Source: UBA11403 sp963784615
GTDB taxonomy: Bacteria; Pseudomonadota; Gammaproteobacteria; Legionellales; Legionellaceae
Assembly (NCBI GenBank): GCA_963784615.1
Contig: CAWASG010000001.1
Location: 930,001-994,000 of the forward strand
DNA length: 64,000 nt
Direction of reading: 5' to 3'
Positions within the stretch are counted from its first letter, which is position 1, and each line of letters opens with the position of its first letter. Below are positions 8,851 to 18,073 of this stretch, piece by piece. Below the pieces are notes generated by a model, which made no database searches, was not told the origin of the DNA, and saw only the letters and a list, made by a program, of their open reading frames with translations. The translations under genes and the position numbers were made by a program.

Positions 8851-9165
8851 ATGAGCCACGACGGCACCATTGAATTAGTCAGTCTGGCACTGGATGCCGC
8901 GTTGATGCGACAAACCGCTATTGCAAGCAATGTTGCAAACGTCAATACGCAAGGCTATCAAGCTATCGGCGTCAATTTTGAAGAGCAGCTTTCACAATCT
9001 GAAGACGCCAAGCCCGTTTATGTGCAAGTCGACTCACCCGTCAAACTGGATGAACAAATCGCACTGAGCGTGCAAAATGCCACTCAATATCGCGCATTGA
9101 TTAAAGGCTTAAATCATCATCTCGCTATGATGACACTTGCCGTGCACGGAAATAATGCCTCATGA
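8851..9165 (+). CDS. flgB: Flagellar rod protein FlgB-like (short)
   Basis: Proximal rod component homologue, 104 residues against ~130 in motile bacteria. The N-terminal rod signature is recognisable (ALMRQTAIASNVANVNTQGY, about 16-35), and the C-terminal helix that packs in the rod is present (YRALIKGLNHHLAMMTLAV). The central loop is shortened. The ATG follows AGAGGAG. Its stop overlaps the flgC start by 4 bases. It is first in a tight six-gene operon. Confidence 0.85.
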   Translation: MSHDGTIELVSLALDAALMRQTAIASNVANVNTQGYQAIGVNFEEQLSQSEDAKPVYVQVDSPVKLDEQIALSVQNATQYRALIKGLNHHLAMMTLAVHGNNAS

Positions 9166-9584
9166 GTTATGATGAAATTTATGCGATTGCCGCTCAAGGC
9201 ATGAACGTTGAGAAAATGCGCGTGGATGTGGTTGCCAACAACATTGCGAATCAACATACCTTACTCAGCGCGGATGGATCTGGATTTCAACCCATGCAAG
9301 TCGTCGCGACGGCCAAACCCTTTGAGACTTATTTAGAACATGTTGACGGTGGTGGGCTTGAATCTGTGGACGTCATACCGCAACACTTGCCGCCCAATAA
9401 AGTCTACCAACCAGGACATCCAGCGGCTGATAAACAAGGCTATGTGACTTATCCCGGCATCAGTACCGTCGATGAGATGACAACGCTAATGCGTGCATCT
9501 CGCGGTTATGAGGCGAACATTAAAATCATCAACACGGCGCACAATCTTTACCTGCAAGCCTTATCCATTGGAGACGAACGTTGA
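9162..9584 (+). CDS. flgC: Flagellar rod protein FlgC
   Basis: Rod protein homologue, 140 residues, the usual length. The N-terminal motif GMNVEKMRVDVVANNIAN (about 12-29) and the C-terminal rod helix ending (SRGYEANIKIINTAHNLYLQAL, seen at about 109-130) are both intact. The start overlaps flgB and the stop overlaps fliE, which implies coupled translation. Confidence 0.92.
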   Translation: MSYDEIYAIAAQGMNVEKMRVDVVANNIANQHTLLSADGSGFQPMQVVATAKPFETYLEHVDGGGLESVDVIPQHLPPNKVYQPGHPAADKQGYVTYPGISTVDEMTTLMRASRGYEANIKIINTAHNLYLQALSIGDER

Positions 9585-9874
9585 AAATAGAAAGCGCCTT
9601 GCCGATTCAATTCGTCGACAACCTAAAAACAGTGTCGCCAGTTGAACAAACACCCCCGTCATTTGCGCATTTTTTAACAGATACCGTGAGCACGACAAAC
9701 ACACAACTATTAGCCGCTGACGATGCATTGCAACAATTGGCCAGCGGTCAATCCAGCAATTTACATCAAACCATGTTGACCTTGGAGGAAGCCAAATTAT
9801 CATTCCAATTTTTAGAGCAAATTCGCAACCGCTTGATGACCGCCTATCAAGACATCTTAAGAGAGCAAATTTAA
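9581..9874 (+). CDS. fliE: FliE-like rod/MS-ring adaptor
   Basis: 97 residues. FliE joins the MS ring to the rod and corresponds to the T3SS inner rod subunit. The C-terminal half has the typical pattern: SNLHQTMLTLEEAKLSFQFL (about 65-84), then a helix ending RLMTAYQDILREQI. The N-terminus is variable, as in the family. The start is TTG or an equivalent alternative codon within the 4-base overlap with flgC; no better start is available. Confidence 0.88.
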   Translation: MKIESALPIQFVDNLKTVSPVEQTPPSFAHFLTDTVSTTNTQLLAADDALQQLASGQSSNLHQTMLTLEEAKLSFQFLEQIRNRLMTAYQDILREQI

Positions 9875-9884
9875 GGAACCGCGC

Positions 9885-11183
9885 GTGAATACCATTGAAC
9901 AAACCCTGCTTTGGTTTCAAGAGCAACGCCTTTCACGACAGATAAGTCTTATCGGAGGCATTGTCCTTATTGCCTCGCTGACCACTTATCTTATTATTTG
10001 GGCGATAGCACCAACGTATGGTGTGCTATTTAGTCATTTAGACAGCCGTGATGCCAACCCTATTCTCACGCAACTTGAAGAGGCGAATATTGCTTATCAA
10101 GTACGTAATCATGGTCAGGATATTTATATCGACAAAGCATTAATCGATAAAACCCGCATCAAATTAATGGGCAACCCCTTGCAACTGACTCATAGTGTCG
10201 GTTTTGAATTGTTTGATAAAACCGATTTTGGCATGACTGATTTTTCGCAGAAAATCAATTATCAACGCGCATTACAAGGCGAGTTGGAGCGCACCATTAA
10301 TAGCCTGGATGAAGTCCAACAAGCACGTGTGCAACTGACGATTCCTGAGTATCATCTTTTTCAGCAAGACAACAACGCCCCCAGAGCAGCCGTGACATTG
10401 CACCTCAGTCACCCCCTGACGACCCAACAAATCAACAGCATCAGACAACTCATTACCGCGAGCGTGGCGAATTTGTCTCCAGCTCATGTCGTCTTGGTCG
10501 ATCAAAACGGCAATGGCCTGCTCACCAACGAAGATGACGCGCCAGCCAGCCATTTTTCAGCCAAGAAAAAAGTAGAGCGTTATTTAAACGACAAAGTCAT
10601 GCAAATGCTCCATCCCATTTTTGACCATGAGGCCGTTATGGTTAAAATTGATGTCACTTTAAATTATGATGAATTTCAACGTGAACGCGAGAAGCCTCAG
10701 CGCGAAGGCATCATCACCCATGTCAAAGAAACACGGCATTCAAGTGCGCCTAAAACTGACAAAACCCCGGTTAATCAAGATTACACGCGGGAAAAAAGCT
10801 ATCAATTGGGCCGTGAAAAAGAACAATTCACGCGAGCCATAGGCACAATTGAACGACTGACCATCAGCGTGGTTGTACCGCAACAGACGTCGGCCGAAAA
10901 AATGCAACAAATCGAGCGGCTGGTTAAATCCGTTGTAGGATTTAACGCCAAACGTGGTGATGCAATCAGCATTGAAGCATTGACGGCTGAATCCGCTCTT
11001 GCTCTTGAGCCTGTCGCAATAATAACGCCTAGCGCATCACTGTCCAAACAACAACTCACTGCCGGTTTCGCAGGATTGGCTGGATTATGCTCAATTGTTG
11101 GCCTCGTTCGCCTGCGAGCACGTATACGACGCCGGCAGCTCCTGTTAGCCGAACTGAATGCTTGGTTAAGTGAACATGACTAG
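9885..11183 (+). CDS. fliF: FliF-like MS-ring protein with a very short C-terminus
   Basis: Forms the inner-membrane MS ring in flagella (SctJ in injectisomes). Start is GTG at 9885 behind AAGGAACC. TM1 is at about 20-42; the ring-building motif region GVLFSHLDSRDANPILTQLE is at about 46-65; periplasmic RBM domains lie between; TM2 is near 388-408. The length is 432 residues against ~550 in motile bacteria. Only about 25 residues follow TM2, so the C-terminal FliG-binding segment is missing. This fits the absence of fliG from the operon. Confidence 0.9.
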   Translation: MNTIEQTLLWFQEQRLSRQISLIGGIVLIASLTTYLIIWAIAPTYGVLFSHLDSRDANPILTQLEEANIAYQVRNHGQDIYIDKALIDKTRIKLMGNPLQLTHSVGFELFDKTDFGMTDFSQKINYQRALQGELERTINSLDEVQQARVQLTIPEYHLFQQDNNAPRAAVTLHLSHPLTTQQINSIRQLITASVANLSPAHVVLVDQNGNGLLTNEDDAPASHFSAKKKVERYLNDKVMQMLHPIFDHEAVMVKIDVTLNYDEFQREREKPQREGIITHVKETRHSSAPKTDKTPVNQDYTREKSYQLGREKEQFTRAIGTIERLTISVVVPQQTSAEKMQQIERLVKSVVGFNAKRGDAISIEALTAESALALEPVAIITPSASLSKQQLTAGFAGLAGLCSIVGLVRLRARIRRRQLLLAELNAWLSEHD

Positions 11184-11613
11184 ACGACTTAAAGACATTT
11201 TACTCTCCATTGCACGATTGCCATTAGTCGATCAACGCTGGATATTGAAACGTCTACCGAGTGCTCAACATGCAACGTTTGAACGATTGCATGGCCTGCA
11301 GCATTTACAAGAAGCGCGTCGATTTAGAACATTAGCCACACCAAAAGCGCAGCTATTGAAATCACCCCATCCTTTGCCTGATGGTTGCGATTGGCTTGCC
11401 AACAAAGATCCGCTGTATATTGCAACCATTCTTGAGCAAGGCGCCTATGCATGGACAGCTGGGTTTTTACAGAAATATGATAAGGATGGGCGCATCCGTA
11501 CATCTCTGGAACATCAAGTCACACACCTCAAACCACTTGTCAAACAGGCGCTCTTTATGGAGTGGGAAAAGCGTTGGTCTTTTGAACGTTATCTGGACGA
11601 CGTCAATGGCTGA
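11176..11613 (+). CDS. Unrecognised protein in the FliG/SctK position
   Basis: 145 residues from the ATG at 11176 (GTG at 11170 is possible), overlapping both fliF and fliH. It is soluble, basic and Leu/Arg-rich, without membrane segments. I see no FliG motifs (no EHPQ, no charged torque helix). It occupies the slot of FliG in flagellar operons, or of SctK in injectisome operons (order I-J-K-L). By position it may be an accessory cytosolic protein linking the MS ring to FliH. This is inference from context only. Confidence 0.7.
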   Translation: MTRRLKDILLSIARLPLVDQRWILKRLPSAQHATFERLHGLQHLQEARRFRTLATPKAQLLKSPHPLPDGCDWLANKDPLYIATILEQGAYAWTAGFLQKYDKDGRIRTSLEHQVTHLKPLVKQALFMEWEKRWSFERYLDDVNG

Positions 11614-12208
11614 AGTGCTCAAATCTGCCTGTATCAGCGATGACATCGTACACATTGGAACACCCACACCCATTCCAGTAGAAGCACCTGCGGTCATTGC
11701 TCAACACGACATCGAAGACGCTTACAATAATGGCTTTCAACAAGGCATGGCAGAAGGCCTGTCACAAGCTCGCGCCCAAGTGAAAGAACAGATGGATGCT
11801 TTAAACGCCCTTCTCCAGAGTATTCCTGCCGCCGTGGAAGACAATCGACTGCACCTGTCTACAGAAATTGCCGATATCGTTTTGTTGATCACTCAACGTT
11901 TTTTCATCCATCAACAACACAACAAAGACACGATTACCAACCAAATCACCCAAACGCTCAACCAACTTAATCAAAAACAAAACATCGAACTTGCCTTACA
12001 TCCACATGATATCGCCCTACTCCAGCAAGGTGAGTTACACATTGATTTCAAGCCATTTAAAAATATACGTATCACGCCAGATGAAACCTTGCGCCTGGGC
12101 GGATGCGTTATCCGCAGCGAACATGGCGTGTTTGATGCGGGTATTGAACGACAAATAGATAGCTTAAAGCAGGTGTTGTTGAAGCATAAAAAAAATAACG
12201 CGCTATAA
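11606..12208 (+). CDS. fliH: FliH-like export ATPase regulator
   Basis: 200 residues from the ATG at 11606, which overlaps the stop of the preceding gene. FliH/SctL holds the export ATPase FliI at the base of the apparatus. The middle has the family's helical, Ala/Gln-rich stretch with GxxxG-like spacing (NNGFQQGMAEGLSQARAQ). The C-terminal domain (DETLRLGGCVIRSEHGVFDA) matches the FliH/HrpE/YscL ending. No fliI or fliJ follows within the window. Confidence 0.88.
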   Translation: MAEVLKSACISDDIVHIGTPTPIPVEAPAVIAQHDIEDAYNNGFQQGMAEGLSQARAQVKEQMDALNALLQSIPAAVEDNRLHLSTEIADIVLLITQRFFIHQQHNKDTITNQITQTLNQLNQKQNIELALHPHDIALLQQGELHIDFKPFKNIRITPDETLRLGGCVIRSEHGVFDAGIERQIDSLKQVLLKHKKNNAL

Positions 12209-12388
12209 AAAAATGTTTAGGTCGTGGGCGCCATTAAAACAAATATTGACAAACAACCCAAGATATTAGCAGTATAAAGAAACAACCCATTATTTTATCA
12301 AAAATAACGCGGAAACAGCCTTGGATTTTAACAAGTATTAATTAATTAATGGACTATACTTTAAAAAAATTAGCGACAAGGAGGTTTT

Positions 12389-13231
12389 ATGTGTAGATTC
12401 ATTGCCTATCTTGGAGAAGATGTTTTACTGAAAAAAATCTTGGTAGATCAAGTCAACTCGATCGTCAACCAAAGTTTACATGCCAGAGAGTCGAGCATTC
12501 CGACAAATGGGGATGGTTTTGGGCTAGGTTGGTACACACCATATATCGACCCCACCCCGGCGTTATTCACCTCAATATCCCCTGCCTGGAATGATCGAAA
12601 CCTTTTAAATCTCACGTCTAAAATCATCTCACCCTGTTTTTTTGCTCACGTGCGTGCTGCGAGCAGTGGTGCTGTCACGAGTTATAACTGCCACCCTTTT
12701 GTTCACGGAAAATGGATGCTCATGCACAATGGCGGCGTTGGTGATTTTATTACGGTCAAGCGCCACATGCGGCATCTGTTAGATGATGACATTTATCATT
12801 GGATTCAAGGTGATACGGATTCAGAATTGATATTCGCTTTATTTTTACAATTATCAAAAGGACGCGACATTTCGACTTTATCCGTGGCAGGTGACGTGTT
12901 ACAAGAAACCTTATCCGTAACCCACGACCTCGTTGTGCGCTATAACTCAAAGGAATCCTCTTTCTTTAATATCTGCTTAACAAATGGAGAGCAGATCATT
13001 GCCACGCGCTATTGTAGTGACGCCAATATGATGCCTGAAACACTACATTATATGAACAGAGATCATCTCCTCCGAGAAAACCCGGATTTAAATGACACAG
13101 GCAAGGATTATAATTTCACAGTCATCACTTCTGAAAAACTGACCAATTTTCACGTGGATTGGCAAGAGGTTCCTCGGAACACGTTGTTGCTTGTCGATAA
13201 GTCGAAGCAAATTACATTAAGACCGTTGTAA
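12389..13231 (+). CDS. Class II glutamine amidotransferase (YafJ/EgtC-like)
   Basis: 280 residues that begin MCRF: after Met removal, Cys2 is the catalytic N-terminal nucleophile of class II GATases. NGDGFGLGWY (about 41-50), FFAHVRAASSGA (about 88-99) and FVHGKWMLMHNGGVG (about 107-121) are the glutamine-binding and catalytic-fold motifs. It would release ammonia from glutamine (or hydrolyse a gamma-glutamyl amide). The partner substrate is unknown. It has a strong SD (AAGGAGG) and its own upstream region. Confidence 0.9.
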   Translation: MCRFIAYLGEDVLLKKILVDQVNSIVNQSLHARESSIPTNGDGFGLGWYTPYIDPTPALFTSISPAWNDRNLLNLTSKIISPCFFAHVRAASSGAVTSYNCHPFVHGKWMLMHNGGVGDFITVKRHMRHLLDDDIYHWIQGDTDSELIFALFLQLSKGRDISTLSVAGDVLQETLSVTHDLVVRYNSKESSFFNICLTNGEQIIATRYCSDANMMPETLHYMNRDHLLRENPDLNDTGKDYNFTVITSEKLTNFHVDWQEVPRNTLLLVDKSKQITLRPL

Positions 13232-13358
13232 GGTAGGAAGCGCGCGGATATTGGTTTGCAGTTTGAGATAGTCGCGTGCGTCAACCAGGATCCTGTCCGA
13301 ATAGCTACAAAAATACAATCTACACTCCACATAACAAGGACTTGTTGAGGAGCATCGC

Positions 13359-16130
13359 ATGGAAAATTTGACGGTTGACACATCCAAAACCATCGCAACT
13401 GTGTTATTAAGACAGCTGATTGACCCTGAACAAGTTGCTCTCCACTTTAACATGGAAGGAGAAGCACGAGAAGCGCTTCTACAAGAGACTAAACGTGCAT
13501 TAGAGCACCTTGAAACCTATGCAGACTTCCAAGCAACGCTAAATATATTTACTCCCAGACTACACGATCGCCTCAATGCTTTGGCTCAAGAATCAGCATC
13601 TGTAAAAAAGGAAACCCACTTACAAAAAGCGGCAAGTGCTGCGAGTAAGCAAAATGTCACCCCTTATGAATTATCTGAGTCGATTAATATTACCGGGTTA
13701 CTCACTCCATCGCTGCTGCTGGCTTCTGCTGTGTTAGATATGTTAAGCAACCCGCATCAGTTCAGAGATAAAGAACAACTTGTAAAATGCTCAACCAGCC
13801 TCTTGGTTAATACCAACCAAGTGATCCAAAACTCAGCCATTCAGGGACTCACCCTTACTTTGGGATCAATCACTGCCGTTGGGATTGGTCTAGGAGTTGG
13901 GATAATGCGAGAATATCGCTTTCGTTTAGACAAACGAGAATATCAAGCGCAGTTAGCACAAACCATCACAACTGCGGAAGATGCTTACCTTGAGATACAC
14001 AAAAACTATGCCATCATGTGTATGGCTTACCAGGCCAGAATTAATCAAATTAAATTCAGAACTGTTTTTGATGAGGCTGAATATCGACAGATAATTGATG
14101 CATGGCTTGCGACTGAGCGCTATTATCAAGGACAAATTCAACTTCATCAAAAAGAAATTGCAAATATCAGTGCAGTCAACCAACGCATGCATAGTAGCCA
14201 CCGTCTTGATCGCGCAATGGATACTTTAAATACTTTCTTAACGCTCACCGCTTTTTCAGGCCCACCAGGATTGCTTGCCGCAACCATTATTCGCGCGTTT
14301 GCAGGCATCGGCTTAACGTTGAGTAATCTTGTTATTCAAGATACAGCTCGATTTAATCATGGCATTCGACATGAAAACAGCATTGTGTTGTTATCCGATA
14401 CGGATAGCATTGAAGATGCCATCGAGGTACTGGGGCATACGATTAATCCGTTCATTGGTTTATCTGGTCCCATTTTGAGACCTTTTAAAATAGCTGGATT
14501 CAATATTGATGCACTATTATATACGCATGCAGCACTTGCTAAAAAATTGGTTATGCAGGCGAAGGGGCGTCCGTCTTGTTCGTTTAGTTTTTCAACAAAC
14601 CTTCCTGAAATTCCCAAAGCGACATTAAGCGCCTCAGCAGCGCCCTATTCTCTCAATACGGAGTTAAGACAATCCCATTTCAAGGTATTAAAGGAGCTAG
14701 TCGCCGTTGCCACGACTTTAATCGATGAAGGAACCTATCTTTGGTTTTTAGGATGGGAGCTCCGGAAAATCGATTCAATTTGGCCTTATGTTGTTAATTA
14801 CCAAGATTTAATCTTTGCACTATCTGAAAGCGCTCAAGAGATTGATGAGCAACTAGCGGTCATTCTCAATCATATGGGGGATAATACGGTTAAAACGGCA
14901 GAAGAAACACGCCTAATAGCTGAGCTTAAAAGAAAAACCGTAATCATTGAAGATCGATGCAATAATGAGTTAAAAAAACAGTCCATAGAATTACAGAAAA
15001 CACCCCATAACGTATTATTCAACGAGGGAATGGCCATTCATTTACAAGAGGCGAGTTTAGCGGAGTTGCGAAAGATAAAAGACACCTACTATGCTCATCC
15101 TGAAGCGCGAAATCACTGGTTAAATGAAATTTGCTTTCATTTAGACGGCATCAATCAATTGATTAACGCCTGTTTGTCAATCAACGTAACACGCTATCTT
15201 CAAAACTTAAATCAAGTCATCGTGGAGCTTCGTACCAATATCGATATCTTAAATCAGATTTATGCTGAACATGATAATAGTCACTTTTCAACTCAAGAGT
15301 TGACCCGATGTCAACGTGCTGAAAATTCGCTTCATCGTATTGCCATTCAAAATCAGTTACTGATGAAGGATCGCGAAAAGCATATCACGCTTAACCCGAA
15401 TGGATTGGATTGCCCGCAGGACAGATACGTAGAACTCATTAAATTACAACACCAGCGTCTTCTTGGTAATCGAGCAACACCAAGCATCCTCGAAGAGTCT
15501 AATCATCCCGATCATGTCAGTCGACGATTTCTCACGCACCTGGAATCGCGTTTAGTCCAGCCAACACCCGTTCATTTAGATGAACTAGAGAATATAAGAA
15601 TCATCAGCCCCAACCGCACTTTTTTTGGCATGAGAAAACATCAAGATATGAAAAGAGATGTTACTGCAAAACTTGAGGCGTTATTACAATCCTCAACATC
15701 ACCCTTAAAACTGCAAATCATGCCCTTACAGGGAGTAGATGAACCCATATTGGCATCCTGCCGGAGCAATTATCAGCGATTAAACTATTTAATTGAAGGA
15801 TTAAAAACAGAAATTCAATGGGTGACTCAACTGCAGCATATCAGTGTGCTAAGAGATGTCAAAGTCATCAATGTTGACTCCACATATGAGTTTTATCAAC
15901 AACAAATCAGTATGTTTCGCAAAATTTGTCTGAACAAACCAACGATATTAGGGCAGCCACTTAGTACATCGTCCTTTTTTTCTAAAATATCAACTTATAC
16001 AACCCATGTTCAAAACTCACTTCATGAAAACGTCTTTCATGATGCCGAAGTACAATTAATGAAAGCGAAAAATGTGATCGAGCAATGGCAGCTTGCTGAA
16101 ACAGAACACTGTAGCCTGGGTGCCGCATAA
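13359..16130 (+). CDS. Large unrecognised helical protein, effector candidate
   Basis: 923 residues with no family I recognise. Predominantly helical and Gln/Leu-rich with coiled-coil character at about 195-270, 480-570 and 590-720. Hydrophobic segments at about 160-185 (ITAVGIGLGVGIM) and about 295-330 (TAFSGPPGLLAATIIRAF) could insert in membranes. It has no signal peptide. It starts with a good SD (GAGGAG). Size, coiled coils, membrane hairpins and the Dot/Icm background fit a translocated effector. This is inference, and I cannot assign a biochemical function. Confidence 0.7.
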   Translation: MENLTVDTSKTIATVLLRQLIDPEQVALHFNMEGEAREALLQETKRALEHLETYADFQATLNIFTPRLHDRLNALAQESASVKKETHLQKAASAASKQNVTPYELSESINITGLLTPSLLLASAVLDMLSNPHQFRDKEQLVKCSTSLLVNTNQVIQNSAIQGLTLTLGSITAVGIGLGVGIMREYRFRLDKREYQAQLAQTITTAEDAYLEIHKNYAIMCMAYQARINQIKFRTVFDEAEYRQIIDAWLATERYYQGQIQLHQKEIANISAVNQRMHSSHRLDRAMDTLNTFLTLTAFSGPPGLLAATIIRAFAGIGLTLSNLVIQDTARFNHGIRHENSIVLLSDTDSIEDAIEVLGHTINPFIGLSGPILRPFKIAGFNIDALLYTHAALAKKLVMQAKGRPSCSFSFSTNLPEIPKATLSASAAPYSLNTELRQSHFKVLKELVAVATTLIDEGTYLWFLGWELRKIDSIWPYVVNYQDLIFALSESAQEIDEQLAVILNHMGDNTVKTAEETRLIAELKRKTVIIEDRCNNELKKQSIELQKTPHNVLFNEGMAIHLQEASLAELRKIKDTYYAHPEARNHWLNEICFHLDGINQLINACLSINVTRYLQNLNQVIVELRTNIDILNQIYAEHDNSHFSTQELTRCQRAENSLHRIAIQNQLLMKDREKHITLNPNGLDCPQDRYVELIKLQHQRLLGNRATPSILEESNHPDHVSRRFLTHLESRLVQPTPVHLDELENIRIISPNRTFFGMRKHQDMKRDVTAKLEALLQSSTSPLKLQIMPLQGVDEPILASCRSNYQRLNYLIEGLKTEIQWVTQLQHISVLRDVKVINVDSTYEFYQQQISMFRKICLNKPTILGQPLSTSSFFSKISTYTTHVQNSLHENVFHDAEVQLMKAKNVIEQWQLAETEHCSLGAA

Positions 16131-16390
16131 CTCTGCTCAACAACGTCAAAATGATCTGGATGGCAACCGGGGGGAACACAGATGTTCATTATAAACCTCA
16201 AATAAAACATAAAATTCATAATGCCGATTTGTCGTACGCCCAACCCGGTTGCCGCGTCTGGTTATAAGTGTAATTATTGTATTATGCGGGCGGCAACTAC
16301 GACAAAACAAACTAAAATTTCTCAGTCTATAATTACATGACTATATTCCCTAAAGGGTCAGTTTAACTATATAAACAAAAGGATTTTATC
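16131..16390. other. Intergenic region with a long nested inverted repeat
   Basis: No gene. Two adjacent arm pairs form one structure: TTTGTCGTA (16228-16236) with TACGACAAA (16298-16306), and GTTGCCGC (16248-16255) with GCGGCAAC (16290-16297). The two right arms are contiguous, while the left ones are separated by 11 bases. It could be a terminator for the upstream gene, a leader of the following gene, or a mobile repeat remnant. Confidence 0.6.
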
Positions 16391-18073
16391 ATGACCACAG
16401 TTGGCACATACTTAGCACAACGTCTGCAAGAACTTGGCTTGACAGATTATTTTGCAATTCCCGGTGATTATAATTTAGGCTTGCTGGATGAACTGCTAAA
16501 AAACACCTCACTGAACATGATCAATTGCTGCAATGAACTCAATGCCGGTTATGCGGCAGACGGGTATGCGCGGGTTAAAGGCGTCTCGGCGCTGGTGTTG
16601 ACCTATAGCGTTGGCGGCTTAAGCGCTGTGAATGCTGTTGCTGGCGCTTACGCTGAAAATCTGCCTGTTATTGTCATTTCAGGTGGCCCCAATACAAATT
16701 CCGTGCAAGATGCCGAGATATTACATCACACATTAGCTACGGAAAATTACAGTTATGTGCGTGAGATGTTTGCCCATATTACTGCGCATACTGTGTTTAT
16801 CCATCGCCCAAGTGACGCGCCTATGCAAATTGATACCGCAATTGCCATAGCACTCGAGGCGAAAAAACCCGTTTATATTGAAATCGCCTGTAATATTGCC
16901 GGCGTGAGTGTCTCGCCCCCAACCCAAAGGGCGTTAAACAACAAAAAACTCAGCGACACATCGTCGCTCAAGGCTGCAATTACAGAGGCCGCTGCGGTGC
17001 TCAATGCAGCTGTTAAACCGGTATTAATCGCTGGCAGTAAAGCTCGCCATTGTGAAGCGCTTGAGATGATAGAAGCTTTGAGTCTATCCAGTGGTTATGC
17101 TCTGGCTGCAATGCCAGATGCCAAAGGTTTTGTATCTGAGCAACACCCCAATTATATTGGCATTTATTGGGGCCCTGTAAGTGGGCCGGGCTGTGGTGAA
17201 ATCGTTGAATCCAGCGATCTCTATTTCTTCATTGGTCCAAATTTTAACGATTACACAACCGTTGGCCACGTCTGTAATATTCAACCTAAAAAAATGATCG
17301 TCATCGCAGATGGCAGTGTTTCTGTTGCTGGAAATGTCTATACAGGCGTTTACATGAACGAATTTTTAAATGGTTTGAAAAAGGTTTTGAAACCTAATGA
17401 TTCTTCATTTAAAGCCTATCAACGGATTGCAGGCGCGGCACCGTTGTATCACGAGCCCGATGACTTAAATACACCACTGACCACGCGTTTTTTATTTGGA
17501 CAAATCCAAGCGTTATTAACGAGCGACTATGCCGTTCTCGCAGAAACAGGTGACTCCTGGTTCAATGGCATGCGTCTTCAACTCCCAAAAGATTGCTCGT
17601 TTGAAATTCAAATGCAATATGGGTCCATTGGTTGGTCTGTAGGAGCTTTGCTTGGCATGCAAGCCGCGCTGCATCATCAAAAACGGGTCATTGGTCTTAT
17701 TGGTGATGGTTCTTTTCAAATGGGCGCGCAAGAGCTTTCAACCATGATTCGCTATGGCTACAAACCCATCATATTTTTGATGAATAATGGCGCCTACACC
17801 ATTGAAGTTCAAATTCATGACGGGCCTTATAATGTCATTAATCATTGGCATTATGCCGATTTGGTCAATGTGTTTAATGGAGAACACGGCAAGGCACGGG
17901 CGTTCAAAGCGCCAACCCACCAAGCCCTGCTCGACGCCATTCAGGAGGCAAAAAAAACGGACGCATTATGCTTCATTGAAGTCGTCCTGGATAAAGACGA
18001 CTGCAATAAAAATCTGTTGGAATGGGGTGCTCGCGTTGCCGCATATAATAGTCGGCCACCGAGGGCATCTTAA
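16391..18073 (+). CDS. pdc: Pyruvate decarboxylase, eukaryote-like (ThDP enzyme)
   Basis: 560 residues, the size of Zymomonas, yeast and plant PDC. Converts pyruvate to acetaldehyde and CO2 with thiamine diphosphate and Mg. The ThDP-activating Glu is in CCNELNAGYAADGYAR (Glu near 49); the ThDP/Mg motif GDGSFQMGAQE is near 437-447 and continues to NNGAYTIEVQIHDGPYN, a PDC-specific stretch. It could alternatively be indolepyruvate or phenylpyruvate decarboxylase, but the IHDGPYN motif favours PDC. PDC is rare in bacteria; Legionella pneumophila carries one counted among its eukaryotic-like proteins. The next gene starts within its stop codon (TAATG). Confidence 0.88.
   Translation: MTTVGTYLAQRLQELGLTDYFAIPGDYNLGLLDELLKNTSLNMINCCNELNAGYAADGYARVKGVSALVLTYSVGGLSAVNAVAGAYAENLPVIVISGGPNTNSVQDAEILHHTLATENYSYVREMFAHITAHTVFIHRPSDAPMQIDTAIAIALEAKKPVYIEIACNIAGVSVSPPTQRALNNKKLSDTSSLKAAITEAAAVLNAAVKPVLIAGSKARHCEALEMIEALSLSSGYALAAMPDAKGFVSEQHPNYIGIYWGPVSGPGCGEIVESSDLYFFIGPNFNDYTTVGHVCNIQPKKMIVIADGSVSVAGNVYTGVYMNEFLNGLKKVLKPNDSSFKAYQRIAGAAPLYHEPDDLNTPLTTRFLFGQIQALLTSDYAVLAETGDSWFNGMRLQLPKDCSFEIQMQYGSIGWSVGALLGMQAALHHQKRVIGLIGDGSFQMGAQELSTMIRYGYKPIIFLMNNGAYTIEVQIHDGPYNVINHWHYADLVNVFNGEHGKARAFKAPTHQALLDAIQEAKKTDALCFIEVVLDKDDCNKNLLEWGARVAAYNSRPPRAS

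Noticed and set aside
16131..16390. Riboswitch ahead of the ThDP-dependent decarboxylase
   Set aside because: The inverted repeat has no THI-box sequence, and ThDP-using (not making) enzymes are not usually under that switch.
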